A model generated the notes under the pieces. It did not search any database, was not told where the DNA came from, and worked only from the letters and a program-made list of their open reading frames with translations. Position numbers and translations under genes: made by a program. A DNA stretch of 64,000 nucleotides, from the NCBI GenBank assembly GCA_031216915.1, contig CM062289.1, positions 245,087,187 to 245,151,186 of the forward strand, given 5' to 3'. Below are positions 55,004 through 63,447 of the stretch, piece after piece; position 1 is the stretch's first letter; the number at the start of each line of letters is the position of its first letter. Source of the DNA: Pictodentalium vernedei. Lineage: Eukaryota > Mollusca > Scaphopoda > Dentaliida > Dentaliidae.

Positions 55004-55373
55004 GGGGGTGTGGTGGCTCAGAAGGTAGAGGTGCAGACTGCAAGCTGAGAGATCCCCGGTTTGAATCCCACCTGCAGCAACCTTATTGTGGTCTTGGGCA
55101 AGACACTTCACCCCCATTGCCCATAGGGGGGGGGGGGGGGGGGGGCACGGTGGTGCTGTGTACTAAGGCATACTGCCTGTCAATGGTGCACTTGTCTTTC
55201 AGCCAATGCTATCCCTGCTTGTGTGGAGCTGGTATGTTGGGGAGCTGGCAGTTGCACATCATTGCTCAGTGGTTCTCTCCAGGTACTCCAGCTGCCTCCA
55301 CCCGTAATACTGTCATGGTCATGATTAGCCACTGTGCAGAAATATGACCTTAAACACCAATAAATAAATACTG
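55004..55373 (+). mobile_element. tRNA-derived SINE with target duplication
   Basis: The 9-bp repeat AAGTCTTGA flanks it (54995-55003 and 55374-55382). The head is tRNA-like with an A-box region GTGGTGGCTCAGAAGGTAGA and a B-box GGTTTGAATCCCACC. The body resembles that of the 32469 copy (CTTGGGCAAGACACTTCACC, GTGCTGTGTACTAAGGCATA, TGCTCAGTGGTTCTCTCC). It ends ACCTTAAACACCAATAAATA. A G20 run (55126-55145) has expanded inside it. Confidence 0.85.
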
Positions 55374-55385
55374 AAGTCTTGAACT

Positions 55386-55565
55386 CGCCTTTGGGTCATA
55401 TATTGACTCGTCCTAACGGACTCATTGATATATACCCAGAGACGAGGCCCCAACTTCAATACACCATCTTGGAAACCCACATGGTGGTAATCACATATAT
55501 TTATTATATGATCACCACAAATAGCTACTCAAAACAGCTTTAGTTTGGTCATCAATTCTGGCTAA
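55386..55565. repeat. Inverted pair around the SINE insertion
   Basis: GTGGGTTTCCAAGATGGTGT at 54971 and its complement ACACCATCTTGGAAACCCAC at 55461 form a 20-bp inverted repeat with the SINE between them. Before the SINE inserted, the two lay about 110 bp apart around CTCGTCC/GGACTCATT stems, so the SINE lies in an older hairpin element. Confidence 0.6.
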
Positions 55566-55682
55566 GCTTGTTCCAATGAGGGGTCATAACCTATGTTTTT
55601 GAGACAAAAAATGAAAAAAATTAGTTATTTAAGAACTTCTTTTGCAAGTGTTGTCTGCTTTTCATGTTAGGTAAAGGGTTAA
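55566..55682. mobile_element. TTAA MITE, family B, right half
   Basis: TTCCAATGAGGGGTCATAAC, CTATGTTTTTGAGACAAAAA, TGTTGTCTGCTTTTCATGTT and AGGTAAAGGG with TTAA match family B from its centre to its right end. Confidence 0.65.
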
Positions 55683-55989
55683 ACCTGAATTCAGTGGATA
55701 AAGCTGATATTTTTAAAGAAAAATATCACCTTTGGCAATCTGTTTATACTTTATGGCATGGTGCTGTTTTCTGTCAAAGCATTTCTTCATTCATGTCATT
55801 ACGTCACTCGGATGCATAACGTCAAATCAGATGCGTTCTTACATGACATTCCAATGCATAATCTGGATTCCATGTGTGGCATATCTAGCACCTTTCCCAC
55901 TGTCTATATTGTATCACGTAACATTGAATATGCACAGCAATCTTATTAATCTTATAATCTTATTACTAGTAACTGAATAGCCACTTTGC

Positions 55990-56353
55990 CAGTAAACAGA
56001 CAGAACAGCATTCCCGTTCAAACTGTCATTTTTTAGTGCACGGGATCGATTTGGGTGGAGTGATAATATTGAACAAGAAGCTGAAGACTTCTCGTTCAAT
56101 ATTATCCCTCCGCCCAAATCAATTGAGTGCGGTAAAAATGACAGTTTGAATGCACATGCTGTTCTGTATTTATTGCATGTCTACAGTTTAATAAAAAATT
56201 ATAAATCGATTTTGGCGGAGGGATAATATTGAACTTGATGCCTTCGGCTTCTTGTTCAATATTATCCCTCCACTGAAATTGATTGTGCAGTAAAAAATAA
56301 CAGTTCGAATGTGTATGTTGTTCTGTATTTATTGCACACCTATAGATTACTAA
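55990..56353. repeat. Double foldback element with GTTCAATATTATCCCTCC arms
   Basis: The first hairpin (55990-56172) pairs CAGAACAGCATTCCCGTTCA and GGATCGATTTGGGTGGAGTG with GTTCAATATTATCCCTCCGC and GCACATGCTGTTCTG. The second (56190-56290) pairs GGCGGAGGGATAATATTGAA with TTCAATATTATCCCTCC around CTTCGGCTTC. The right arm occurs twice in direct orientation (about 56094-56200 and 56256-56353). The next element starts at its right edge. Confidence 0.7.
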
Positions 56354-56355
56354 AA

Positions 56356-57955
56356 TGAAAGTGTCAGTGACACTGTAGCTTAACTTGTTGTGTGTTGTGT
56401 TTGATGAAAAGGATAATGTTCAATGTTTATGAAAGGATAATGAAATAAGACAAGAATTGTGATAACTGGGAATATGTTAGTTTCTGTTCCCTGTATGCTA
56501 TGTTTTCAATAAAAATAATATGAGGTGTAGACTGTACTAAAGAGGGGTGAGTTATTGTGTCCCTCACAGTTAATGTATGTGGCCCTCACAGTTAATGTAT
56601 GTCAATGAAAGTTACCAAGTTACAGTGAAATTATTCCAAAATGAGTCATTCTATCAAGTTAATGAAATCCCTTCATAAATACGGCCTGTAGACTGTGCTA
56701 AAGGTTTTTGGGCTTCGGGTCTGTGTAGCCATCACAGTTGACCGATCGCAAACAAAAGGGGATGTCCTCATCTAGACATTATACTGAGTCATCCTACCAA
56801 GTTACAATGAAGTCCCTTTATAAATACGACCTGTAGTCTGTGCTAAAGTTTTTCGGGTTTTGGGCTCGGGCAGCCATCATGGTTGAATGATTGCGACCAA
56901 AAGGGGATGTTCTCATCTGGGCATTATCTGGAGTCATCCTACCAAGTTACAATGAAATCCCTTCAAAAATATGACCTGCAGACTGTGCTAAAGGTTTTTG
57001 GGCTTCAGGCCCCTGTAGCCATCACAGGTGACCAATCACGAGCAAAAAGGGACATTATATGGAGTCAACCTACCAAGTTACAATGAAATCCCTCCATAAA
57101 TACAACCTATAGACTGTGCTAAAGGTTTTCGGGTTTTGGGCTTGGGCAGCCATCATGGCTGAATGATTGCGACCAAAAGGGGACGTTCTCATCTGGACAT
57201 TATCTAAAAGTCATCCTACCAAGTTACAATGAAATCCCTTCATAAATATGGCCTGTAGACTGTGCTAAAGGTTTTTGGGCTTCGAGCCCCTGTAACCATC
57301 AAAGCTGACCAATCACGATCAAAAGAGGACGTTCTCATCTAGACATTATATGAAGTCAACCTACCAAGTTACAATGAAATCTCTCCATAAATGTGAATTG
57401 TAGACTGTGCTAAAGGTTTTCGGGTTTTGGGCTCAGGCAGTCGTCACGGTTGACAGATCGCGACCAACTGGGAAAGTTCTCATCTAGACATCAAATGAAG
57501 TCATCCTACCAAGTTACAATGAAATCCCTCCATATTAAATAAGACCTGCAGACTGTGCTAAAAGTTTTTGGGTCTCAGGCTCGGGCAGCCATCACAGTTG
57601 ACAGATCATGACCAAATGGGGACATTCTCATCTGGATATTACACAGAGTCATCCTACCAAGTTACCATGAAATCCCTTCATAAATACGACCTGTAGACTG
57701 TGCTAAAGATTTACGGGTTTTGGGCTCAGGCAGCCATCACGGTTGACTGATCACAACCAAAAGAGGACGTTCTCATCTAGACATGACCCCAAACCTGCAT
57801 ATGAAATTTGGTGACGATCGGACAAGAACTACGGGGTGTAGCCTGTGCTAAAGGAAAATGTGAACAGACTCACAGACTAACAGACTCACAGACTAACAGA
57901 CTTCTGCATGCGTGATGGCATTAACTTATCTTGACTTTGTCGGGTTAAGCTAAAA
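56356..57955 (+). mobile_element. Helentron-like tandem-repeat element, copy 3
   Basis: The left end TGAAAGTGTCAGTGACAC and the right end CTTGACTTTGTCGGGTTAAG then CTAAAAA match copies 1 and 2. The core has about eight units of roughly 143 bp. It has the same internal boundary sequences as copy 2 (ATGTTCAATGTTTATGAAAG near the left, ACCCCAAACCTGCATATGAA and AGGAAAATGTGAACAGACTC near the right). So the copies differ chiefly in unit number: about 5, 24 and 8. Confidence 0.8.
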
Positions 57956-58208
57956 ATATTAAAAACACAAATTATTACCAAAAGTAACCCAACCAGAAAA
58001 AAGAAATAGTTAAATAGTCCATGCACGTGGTCCGTATTGTTCAAGGACAATACAAAACAATTTATTGTTCGCTTTGGTTTTTGCAGAAAAAGATGGTATT
58101 TTATGAAAATAAAACATAGGCATGCAATAAAATATATTCAATCAACAGTAGTATTCAATTAGCAGCATTTCGGCTATTTTTGTACCATCTGGTGATAAAC
58201 TGAATGTT
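57956..58208. other. Unassigned DNA
   Basis: Nothing recognised in this AT-rich stretch. Confidence 0.4.
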
Positions 58209-58271
58209 TGATCTATTATATCTTGTTTGACAGAGCTCAAGAAACTCTATCAAACAAGATATAATAGATTA
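58209..58271. repeat. CTTGTTTGACAGAGCT palindrome, copy 3
   Basis: TGATCTATTATATCTTGTTT pairs with CAAACAAGATATAATAGATT around GACAGAGCTCAAGAAACTCTAT. It is the best preserved of three copies, with about 28-bp arms. Confidence 0.7.
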
Positions 58272-58632
58272 AATGCCTATATTGGATGTACTGTGGTTGA
58301 ACAGGTCTATAGGCATGAAGTTGTAGGAATAATTCTTCAATCAATCACAAACTTTTTTGCTGAATTAACACCAGTAGTCTATAACCCATATGCAAATATC
58401 AGGTCAAATTTGTACTGAAGGTGTGGCAAATGGTTTGGTGTTTCAGAATTATATACAGTTAGCAGGGTTATTCAAATCAAGAGATATCAAATTATTTGGG
58501 CTCTGCTGTTCTTGTCTGATCTGCCTTTTCATTGATATATTTGTTCCTAAAAGGTATGTACATAAAAATTTATGGACAAATATGCTGATGAGGAGAGATG
58601 ACCCTTAGCAATTTGTGAGCAGTATTCATTAT

Positions 58633-58876
58633 TAACTCCCTTTGTACTGCAGGTGGATATTCCTGCCTAGTACAAGGAATAGTTGCCAGTGAAATAAGTA
58701 TAATTTGAGCACTTTTATTCAAATTCTCCCTTGTATATTGGTTTAAATGTTTGACCAGTCATTTCTTGAGTTAAATTTGAGTTTTTTCATCAATTCTGGC
58801 TATGGCTGTTTCACAGCAGCCATGACAAAATGTGATGAAAAATATTTTAAAAAATACTCAGCAGGTAAAGAGTTGA
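58633..58876. mobile_element. TTAA-type MITE, family C, copy 2
   Basis: It starts TTAACTCCCTTTGTACTGCA, then GGTGGATATTCC, and has a central hairpin, GGCTATGGCTGTTTCACAGC with AGCCATGAC. It ends CAGGTAAAGAG before TTGA, so the right target site is mutated. The order of blocks is that of 33572-33805. Confidence 0.6.
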
Positions 58877-59149
58877 ACACTTGTTACATGCAGAAAAAGT
58901 AAAACAAGAAGTTAGCAGCTCATCAACATCTTTAACAGAGAATGTAAACAAGATAGGAGTGAAAAAAATAAATTACAAAGGGTATGTTGGTGCACAACAT
59001 GCAAACACATGTACCTTAGTTAACCATTCAACTACAAAAAGACAGCAGATTCAATATCCTTTTTCAAATAAGTAAAAGATTTTCTTTTTATTATCTTTTC
59101 TGGATATAGATTATACATGTATTGCCTTTCTGAAAAAGGATAATCTTTC

Positions 59150-59527
59150 TATTTATTTATTAGGGTTTAACAACACTTTAACAGCCAAGATCATATCGTG
59201 TCGGTGACAGTTTTATGGGTGGAGGAAGCCGGAATACCCGGAGAGAACCACCGAGCAACGACGAGCAGCTGCCAGCTTCCCAACATCATAACTCCACACT
59301 GCAGCACAGGCAGGGTTAGATTGGTTGAAGACATGTGCATCATCGCCGTGCAGTACGCTTTAGTACACAGCATCATCGTGCCCCCATGTGACAATCGGGG
59401 TTAAGTGCCTTGCCAAGGACAAAACGTGGGAGTTCAAATCGATCGCTCAGACGGTCACCCATCCAAGGACTAACCAGGCTCGACGTTGCTTAACGAGAAC
59501 TGGTTACCGCAACGCCACCGTGCCTCC
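59150..59527 (-). mobile_element. SINE with a 5S-rRNA-like head
   Basis: The 13-bp repeat AGGATAATCTTTC flanks it exactly (59137-59149 and 59528-59540). On the minus strand the head starts with a GCACGGTGGCGTTGCGGTAA stretch, then CGTTAAGCAACGTCGAGCCT and GGTTAGTCCTTGGATGGGTG with ACCG. The latter two are the 3' half and box C region of 5S rRNA. The body (TTGGCAAGGCACTTAA, GTGCTGCAGTGTGGAGTTAT, CTCGGTGGTTCTCTCC) is shared with the tRNA-derived SINEs. The tail is CCTAATAAATAAATAG. 5S-derived SINEs are known as SINE3. Confidence 0.85.
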
Positions 59528-59639
59528 AGGATAATCTTTCACTATAGTGTGAAAGAAAGAAGGAATTTTTACAGAATATGGAAACTTTTTTTAATTATGA
59601 TGAGATTGCATGTATGATGTTTAAAAACTGAAATTTAAA

Positions 59640-59842
59640 TATATGTATTGGTATTTAAGGTCACTTTCAGCATCCATGAATATACAATGATCTAGTTTAG
59701 CTGATCATTTATACTTATGTTGCCCACTTCAGAGGGCTTCCACCCCAGATATTGGTTACCAGGCCTCATTTCACCAGTAAACAGAACTTGTTTAGCACAG
59801 TAAACAAGCACTGCTTCACTTCTCAGAGTTTCCACGAGGGGA
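59640..59842 (-). mobile_element. SINE-like repeat R, copy 8
   Basis: ATATGTATTGGTATTTAAGG tail on the minus strand, then CAGCATCCATGAATAT, TTATGTTGCCCACTTC, AGAGGGCTTCCACCCC, TTCACCAGTAAACAGAAC and CTGCTTCACTTCTCAGAG. No clear target duplication was found. Confidence 0.6.
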
Positions 59843-60017
59843 AATTCAAGTTATCAAAATATATTTGGAAAAATTCAAGAACCATCAAGTGATAGTATGG
59901 TAAATTTTAAATCCAGTCAATTTTTTTACTTTCTATGACAAATGGCTTGCAATAAAGGAGTAACCAGGGCAAAAAGGAACTAACAAGTTCAAGTTAGAAC
60001 TGAGCATCTTTCTAACA

Positions 60018-60076
60018 CAGCATTTCCAATCAACATTCAGTCTTTCTTACACAACATTTCCAATCAACATTCAGCG
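60018..60076. repeat. Tandem duplication of about 36 bp
   Basis: AACACAGCATTTCCAATCAA with CATTCAGTCTTTC is followed by ACACAACATTTCCAATCAAC with ATTCAGCGCTT. Two adjacent copies are seen. Confidence 0.7.
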
Positions 60077-60175
60077 CTTAATGACTTGGTTAATTGGTGT
60101 TTAACCCTGAAAACGTCAGATTAATAATTTTTCTGATAATTATATACATGTATACAGTTGCAGATTACTGATGGC

Positions 60176-60418
60176 TTAACCCTTTACCTAACATGAAAGG
60201 CAGACGACACTTGAAAATAAAATTCTTGAACAACTCATTTTTTTCATTTTTTGATTCAAAAACATAGCTTATGACCCCTCATTGGAATGAGCACATTCCA
60301 GTGAAGGGTCATAAGCTATGTTTTTGAGACAAATAGTGAAAAAAATAATGAAAATTGGATGGTGATTTTTGTGAAAAGCACTGGCTGGTTTTGGCTGTTA
60401 TGTTGGGTAAAGGGTTAA
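60176..60418. mobile_element. TTAA palindromic MITE, family B, complete
   Basis: TTAACCCTTTACCTAACATG on the left and TTGGGTAAAGGG with TTAA on the right. The central palindrome pairs ATTCAAAAACATAGCTTATG with CATAAGCTATGTTTTTGAG around ATTGGAATGAGCACATTCCA. The outer blocks, AGGCAGACGACACTTG on the left and GCACTGGCTGGTTTTGGCTG on the right, are unpaired and diagnostic. This is the best reference copy of family B. Confidence 0.8.
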
Positions 60419-60600
60419 TAGTGTCTCTACATTATTATTGGCTGCCTGTACGGGCAGCCAACATTGATGTAAAAACTTCAAAACAAGATAAACTCATCCT
60501 ACCGGTTGAGTTCTCAAGTATGAATGGGCTTACACTTGAGACCAAGTTTTTCAAATCAAAAAAACAGTAGCAGATTGTAGCTGCAAGAGCTCATAAGGGT

Positions 60601-60795
60601 TAAGGTCATTTCCACATCTGTGACTCACTACATCGTGACCACAGTAAAAGTATAAATGTTCAAGTCAAGTTTAACCAACCAATTGCACCTATATTGACCA
60701 CTTAAGAGGAGTCTCACCCCAGGCATTGGTTACTGAGTCCTGTTATACAAGTAAAATAGAAGTTGTTTGGCCTGGTAATTAGGCATGGCTCAGAT
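60601..60795 (-). mobile_element. SINE-like repeat R, copy 9, decayed
   Basis: TTAAGGTCATTTCCACATCT, AAGTCAAGTTTAACCAACCA, TCTCACCCCAGGCATTGGTT and TACAAGTAAAATAGAAGTTG correspond to repeat R. The stem around TAAACAAG is lost. Confidence 0.5.
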
Positions 60796-60998
60796 TCCTG
60801 GGCTTTCCAAGATAACATGTTCATCTAATGTTTGTCAATTATTCAAAAACATTGATGTCTGTATGGTTCTTTTCAAATTTTTTTCCTGTCTTATATAATG
60901 TGCATCACTCCTTTTCAGTAAATAAACATTCATGAAACTGTTATCATTTGGGTGTTAACTGATTAAAATACTGATCAGCTGATTAAGTGAACAAGAAT

Positions 60999-61607
60999 TT
61001 AACCCTTTACCCAATGCAGACAAATTCAAAATTTATTATTTTAAAACCTATTTTTTCAAATTTTTAAAAAAATTCCAACAAAACCATATCATGTGACCCC
61101 CATTGGAATAAGCTCGACAAGCTCGTTCCAATGAGGGGGATCACATGATATGGTGTTGTTGAAATTTTTGTCCCCTGAAAAAAATTTTCAGGGGATTACT
61201 AAAATAGCCAGTGTCCATCCATCCATCTGTCCATCCATCCATCTATCCATCCATCTATCCTTCCATACATCTGTCCCACTTTGGTTTCCCAAAATAACAT
61301 TAGTTATAGTGACCAAATCAAATGAAATTTGGTATGTAGGCGTATCAACATAAAATACAGGTCAAGTTTGAATCAGGGTGCAGTCTGACAATTTTTGCCA
61401 GAGTTATGCCCCTTTTTCAACTTTGAAAACTCTATTTTTTTAGTTTCCAACCAATAACTTAAGCTGTAATTGACCGAATCATATAAAATTTGTTGTGTAG
61501 GTGTATCAACATAAATACAGGTCAGGTTAAAATCAGGGTTTAGCCTGACATTTTTTTCCAAAGTTATGTCCCTTTTTTTAGTTCAAAAAATTTTATTTTA
61601 TTTTTTT

Positions 61608-61638
<31 letters not shown>

Positions 61639-61741
61639 GGAACATGTGCCGGGCTGCCTTTTATTTTAAATATAATTTTTTTTCAACCACTGAATGCATA
61701 TTATGTGGCAAATGCAGCCAATTTATTAGGGAAAGGGTTAA
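60999..61741. mobile_element. TTAA palindromic MITE, family A, split by an insertion
   Basis: The left part (60999-61169) runs from TTAACCCTTTACCCAATGCA through the palindrome (CATATCATGTGACC with ATCACATGATATGG) to GTTGTTGAAATTTTT. The right part (about 61659-61741) resumes at TTATTTTAAATATAATTTTT and TCAACCACTGAATGC and ends GGGAAAGGG with TTAA at 61738-61741. The insert of about 490 bp is described separately. Confidence 0.7.
61170..61658 (+). mobile_element. Tandem-repeat insertion inside the family A MITE
   Basis: It starts with the hairpin CCCCTGAAAAAAATTTTCAG with GGG, then a CCATCCATCTGT-type microsatellite (61216-61262), then two diverged units of about 150 bp (GTGTAGGCGTATCAACATAA or equivalent, ACAGGTCAAGTTTGAATCAG, GAGTTATGCCCCTTTTT). 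It ends with a T19-G23 run (about 61599-61640) and AACATGTGCCGGGCTGCC. A hairpin start plus a tandem core recalls the Helentron-like elements, but the ends are different. Confidence 0.5.
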
Positions 61742-61794
61742 AGTGACTTTTAACAGTCTGCCTAACTGAACAACCATTTTGTTTCTTCTGTTTT

Positions 61795-61890
61795 TGCCAC
61801 TTGAACATAGCTTATGACCATGCAATAGCCTGTCAAGTTTATTCCAATGAGGTGTCATATACTGTTTTGTGAAAAAAACAGAAAATGAAA
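61795..61890. mobile_element. Decayed family B-like palindrome
   Basis: AACATAGCTTATGACCATGC, with TATTCCAATGAGGTGTCATA and CAGAAAATGAAAATTTTTAT, corresponds to the centre of family B. The ends are gone. Confidence 0.4.
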
Positions 61891-61938
61891 ATTTTTATCT
61901 TCACTTTGAAAGTCCTCCAAAGGAAAGTTGATGAATCA

Positions 61939-62272
61939 TTCAAAACAAAGTCACTCAATTAGAGTCCACAAAATTTCGGCCCCATATCTTTTATCAAGTG
62001 GAAGAAAGTTTTAATGGTTACTACATGTACTATGTAAAATCCAGCTTGCCAATATCTACTGTACACTTGAAACTGTTTTAATGGTTACCGGTACTACTAT
62101 GTAAACACCATCTTGCCACGATATACTTTACACTTGAAAGTCAATGAGTTTCAACTGTAATGTATACAGTGACAAGATGGATAGTAGTAACCATTAAAAC
62201 TTTCTTCCACTTGATAAAAGGCCATGGGGCTGAAAACTCGTGGATTCTAATTGAGTGATTTTGTTCTGAAAA
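61939..62272. repeat. Foldback element with 85-bp arms
   Basis: The left arm (61939-62024, AAAACAAAGTCACTCAATTA, GAAGAAAGTTTTAATGGTTA) pairs with the right arm (62184-62272, TAACCATTAAAACTTTCTTC, TAATTGAGTGATTTTGTTC). The loop holds a direct duplicate of part of the left arm (TTTTAATGGTTACCGGTACT) and an inverted pair (CATCTTGCCAC with GTGACAAGATGG). It is a non-coding DNA element of unknown superfamily. Confidence 0.65.
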
Positions 62273-62410
62273 TTTTTAGTTATTCAAGATTTTCTGGGGG
62301 TAAATTTTGATCGGTATCTGGTGGTGTTCAGTACATTGTTGGTTCACCCACTGTGTATGGCTACTAGATTATGTACATGGGGTGGGGAGGCCCACTTTCA
62401 AGTGGTCATA

Positions 62411-62705
62411 TTTATTTATTTATTTATTGGAGAACACTTTTGACAGCCAGGGTCACCTCGTGTCAGACAGTTTTACAGGTGTAGGAAGACGGAGTACCTG
62501 GAGAGAACCACCAAGCAATGGTGAGCAACAGTCAGACTCCCCAACATACTAACTCCACACATGCAGGGTTAGCATTTGTTGCAGCGCCAACATGCTCCCA
62601 CGTGGGCAATTAGGATCAAGTGCCTTCCCCAAGGATACAGTGCAGTTACCTTTGGCAGGGATCGGTTTGAAGTTGAATGCAATAACCACTGAGCCACCGC
62701 ACTCC
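62411..62705 (-). mobile_element. tRNA-derived SINE, minus strand
   Basis: CAAGTGGTCATA (62399-62410) and CAAGTGGTCGCATA (62706-62719) are the flanking duplication with one indel. The head on the minus strand reads GGGAGTGCGGTGGCTCAGTG with GTTATTGCATTC and a B-box-like TTCAAACCGATCCC. The head start is nearly identical to that of the 32469 copy. The tail is CCAATAAATAAATAAATAAA. Confidence 0.85.
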
Positions 62706-62841
62706 CAAGTGGTCGCATATGAATAGCTTTTGGCTAAAGGAAAGCAACAAGAGAGAGGAAAAGAAAGACAAACATGGCAGGGAGAGATATCCAGATAAAA
62801 TCAAATTTATGATCCCTTGTGTGCTAGCATTAGTTATCTAT

Positions 62842-63117
62842 TTAACCCTTTAACCAAAGCAGATGATATCAAAATTTATTATTTTAAATATCATTTTTTG
62901 AAATGTTTCAAAAAATTTAAACAAAACCATATCATGTGAACCCTCGTTGGAACGAGCTCGACAAGCTCGTTCCATCGAGGGATCACATGATATGGTTTTG
63001 TTGAAATTTTGTGAAAAATAATATTTTTTCTACTGCTGAATTTGCATAATACGTGGGCGGATGTGTGCAATCTGTTAGGTAAGGCAGATGCGTGCGATCT
63101 GTTAGGTAAAGGGTTAA
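62842..63117. mobile_element. TTAA palindromic MITE, family A, complete, end duplicated
   Basis: TTAACCCTTTAACCAAAGCA on the left; on the right GCGATCTGTTAGGTAAAGGG with TTAA. The palindrome AACAAAACCATATCATGTGA with GAACGAGCTCGACAAGCTCG and its complement is nearly perfect. The right end carries a local duplication, GCAATCTGTTAGGTAAGGCA followed by GATGCGTGCGATCTGTTAGG, just inside the terminus. Confidence 0.8.
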
Positions 63118-63148
63118 GGAGTCTCCAACACATAGATTTTTTTGAGGG

Positions 63149-63240
63149 TTTAACTGGTTGAGTGCTAGAAGCCACTATCAGGGCTCTACTGAAAAGTGCT
63201 GAAAGCCACATTAGTCACTTTACACTGTATGCCTTAGCTT
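63149..63240. repeat. Family E repeat, best copy
   Basis: TTAACTGGTTGAGTGCTAGA, GCCACTATCAGGGCTCTACT and GAAAGCCACATTAGTCACTT. The same start lies at 37149 in the loop of a hairpin, and inverse ends lie at 8258 and about 16529. The TTAA start suggests another piggyBac-like or TTAA-targeting family. Confidence 0.45.
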
Positions 63241-63282
63241 GTTGTTTAATCAGCAGTAGAATATAAATACTTTTATAAAACA

Positions 63283-63345
63283 GTTTTGGTACAATTTATT
63301 GGAGAGTGCCAACAGGTACTCTCCAATAAATTATAACAAAATAAT
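63283..63345. repeat. GGAGAGTGCC hairpin, copy 4
   Basis: TTTTGGTACAATTTATTGGA with GAGTGCC pairs with GGTACTCTCC and AATAAATTATAACAAAA around AACA. Confidence 0.7.
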
Positions 63346-63447
63346 TATTTATGAACAATATCTTGATAAACTAAGACTATCCTTGCTGGTAGCATGGAAT
63401 CATTGAAAACATACTCATGTTACAAATCACCTTTAGCACTCAACCAT

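Noticed and set aside
59400-59527. 5S rRNA gene
   Set aside because: Only the 3' part of 5S is recognisable, it is fused to a SINE body, and the unit has a 13-bp target duplication.
61216-61262. Zinc-finger or other coding repeat in CCATCCATCTGT
   Set aside because: It is a simple four-base microsatellite inside a non-coding insertion.
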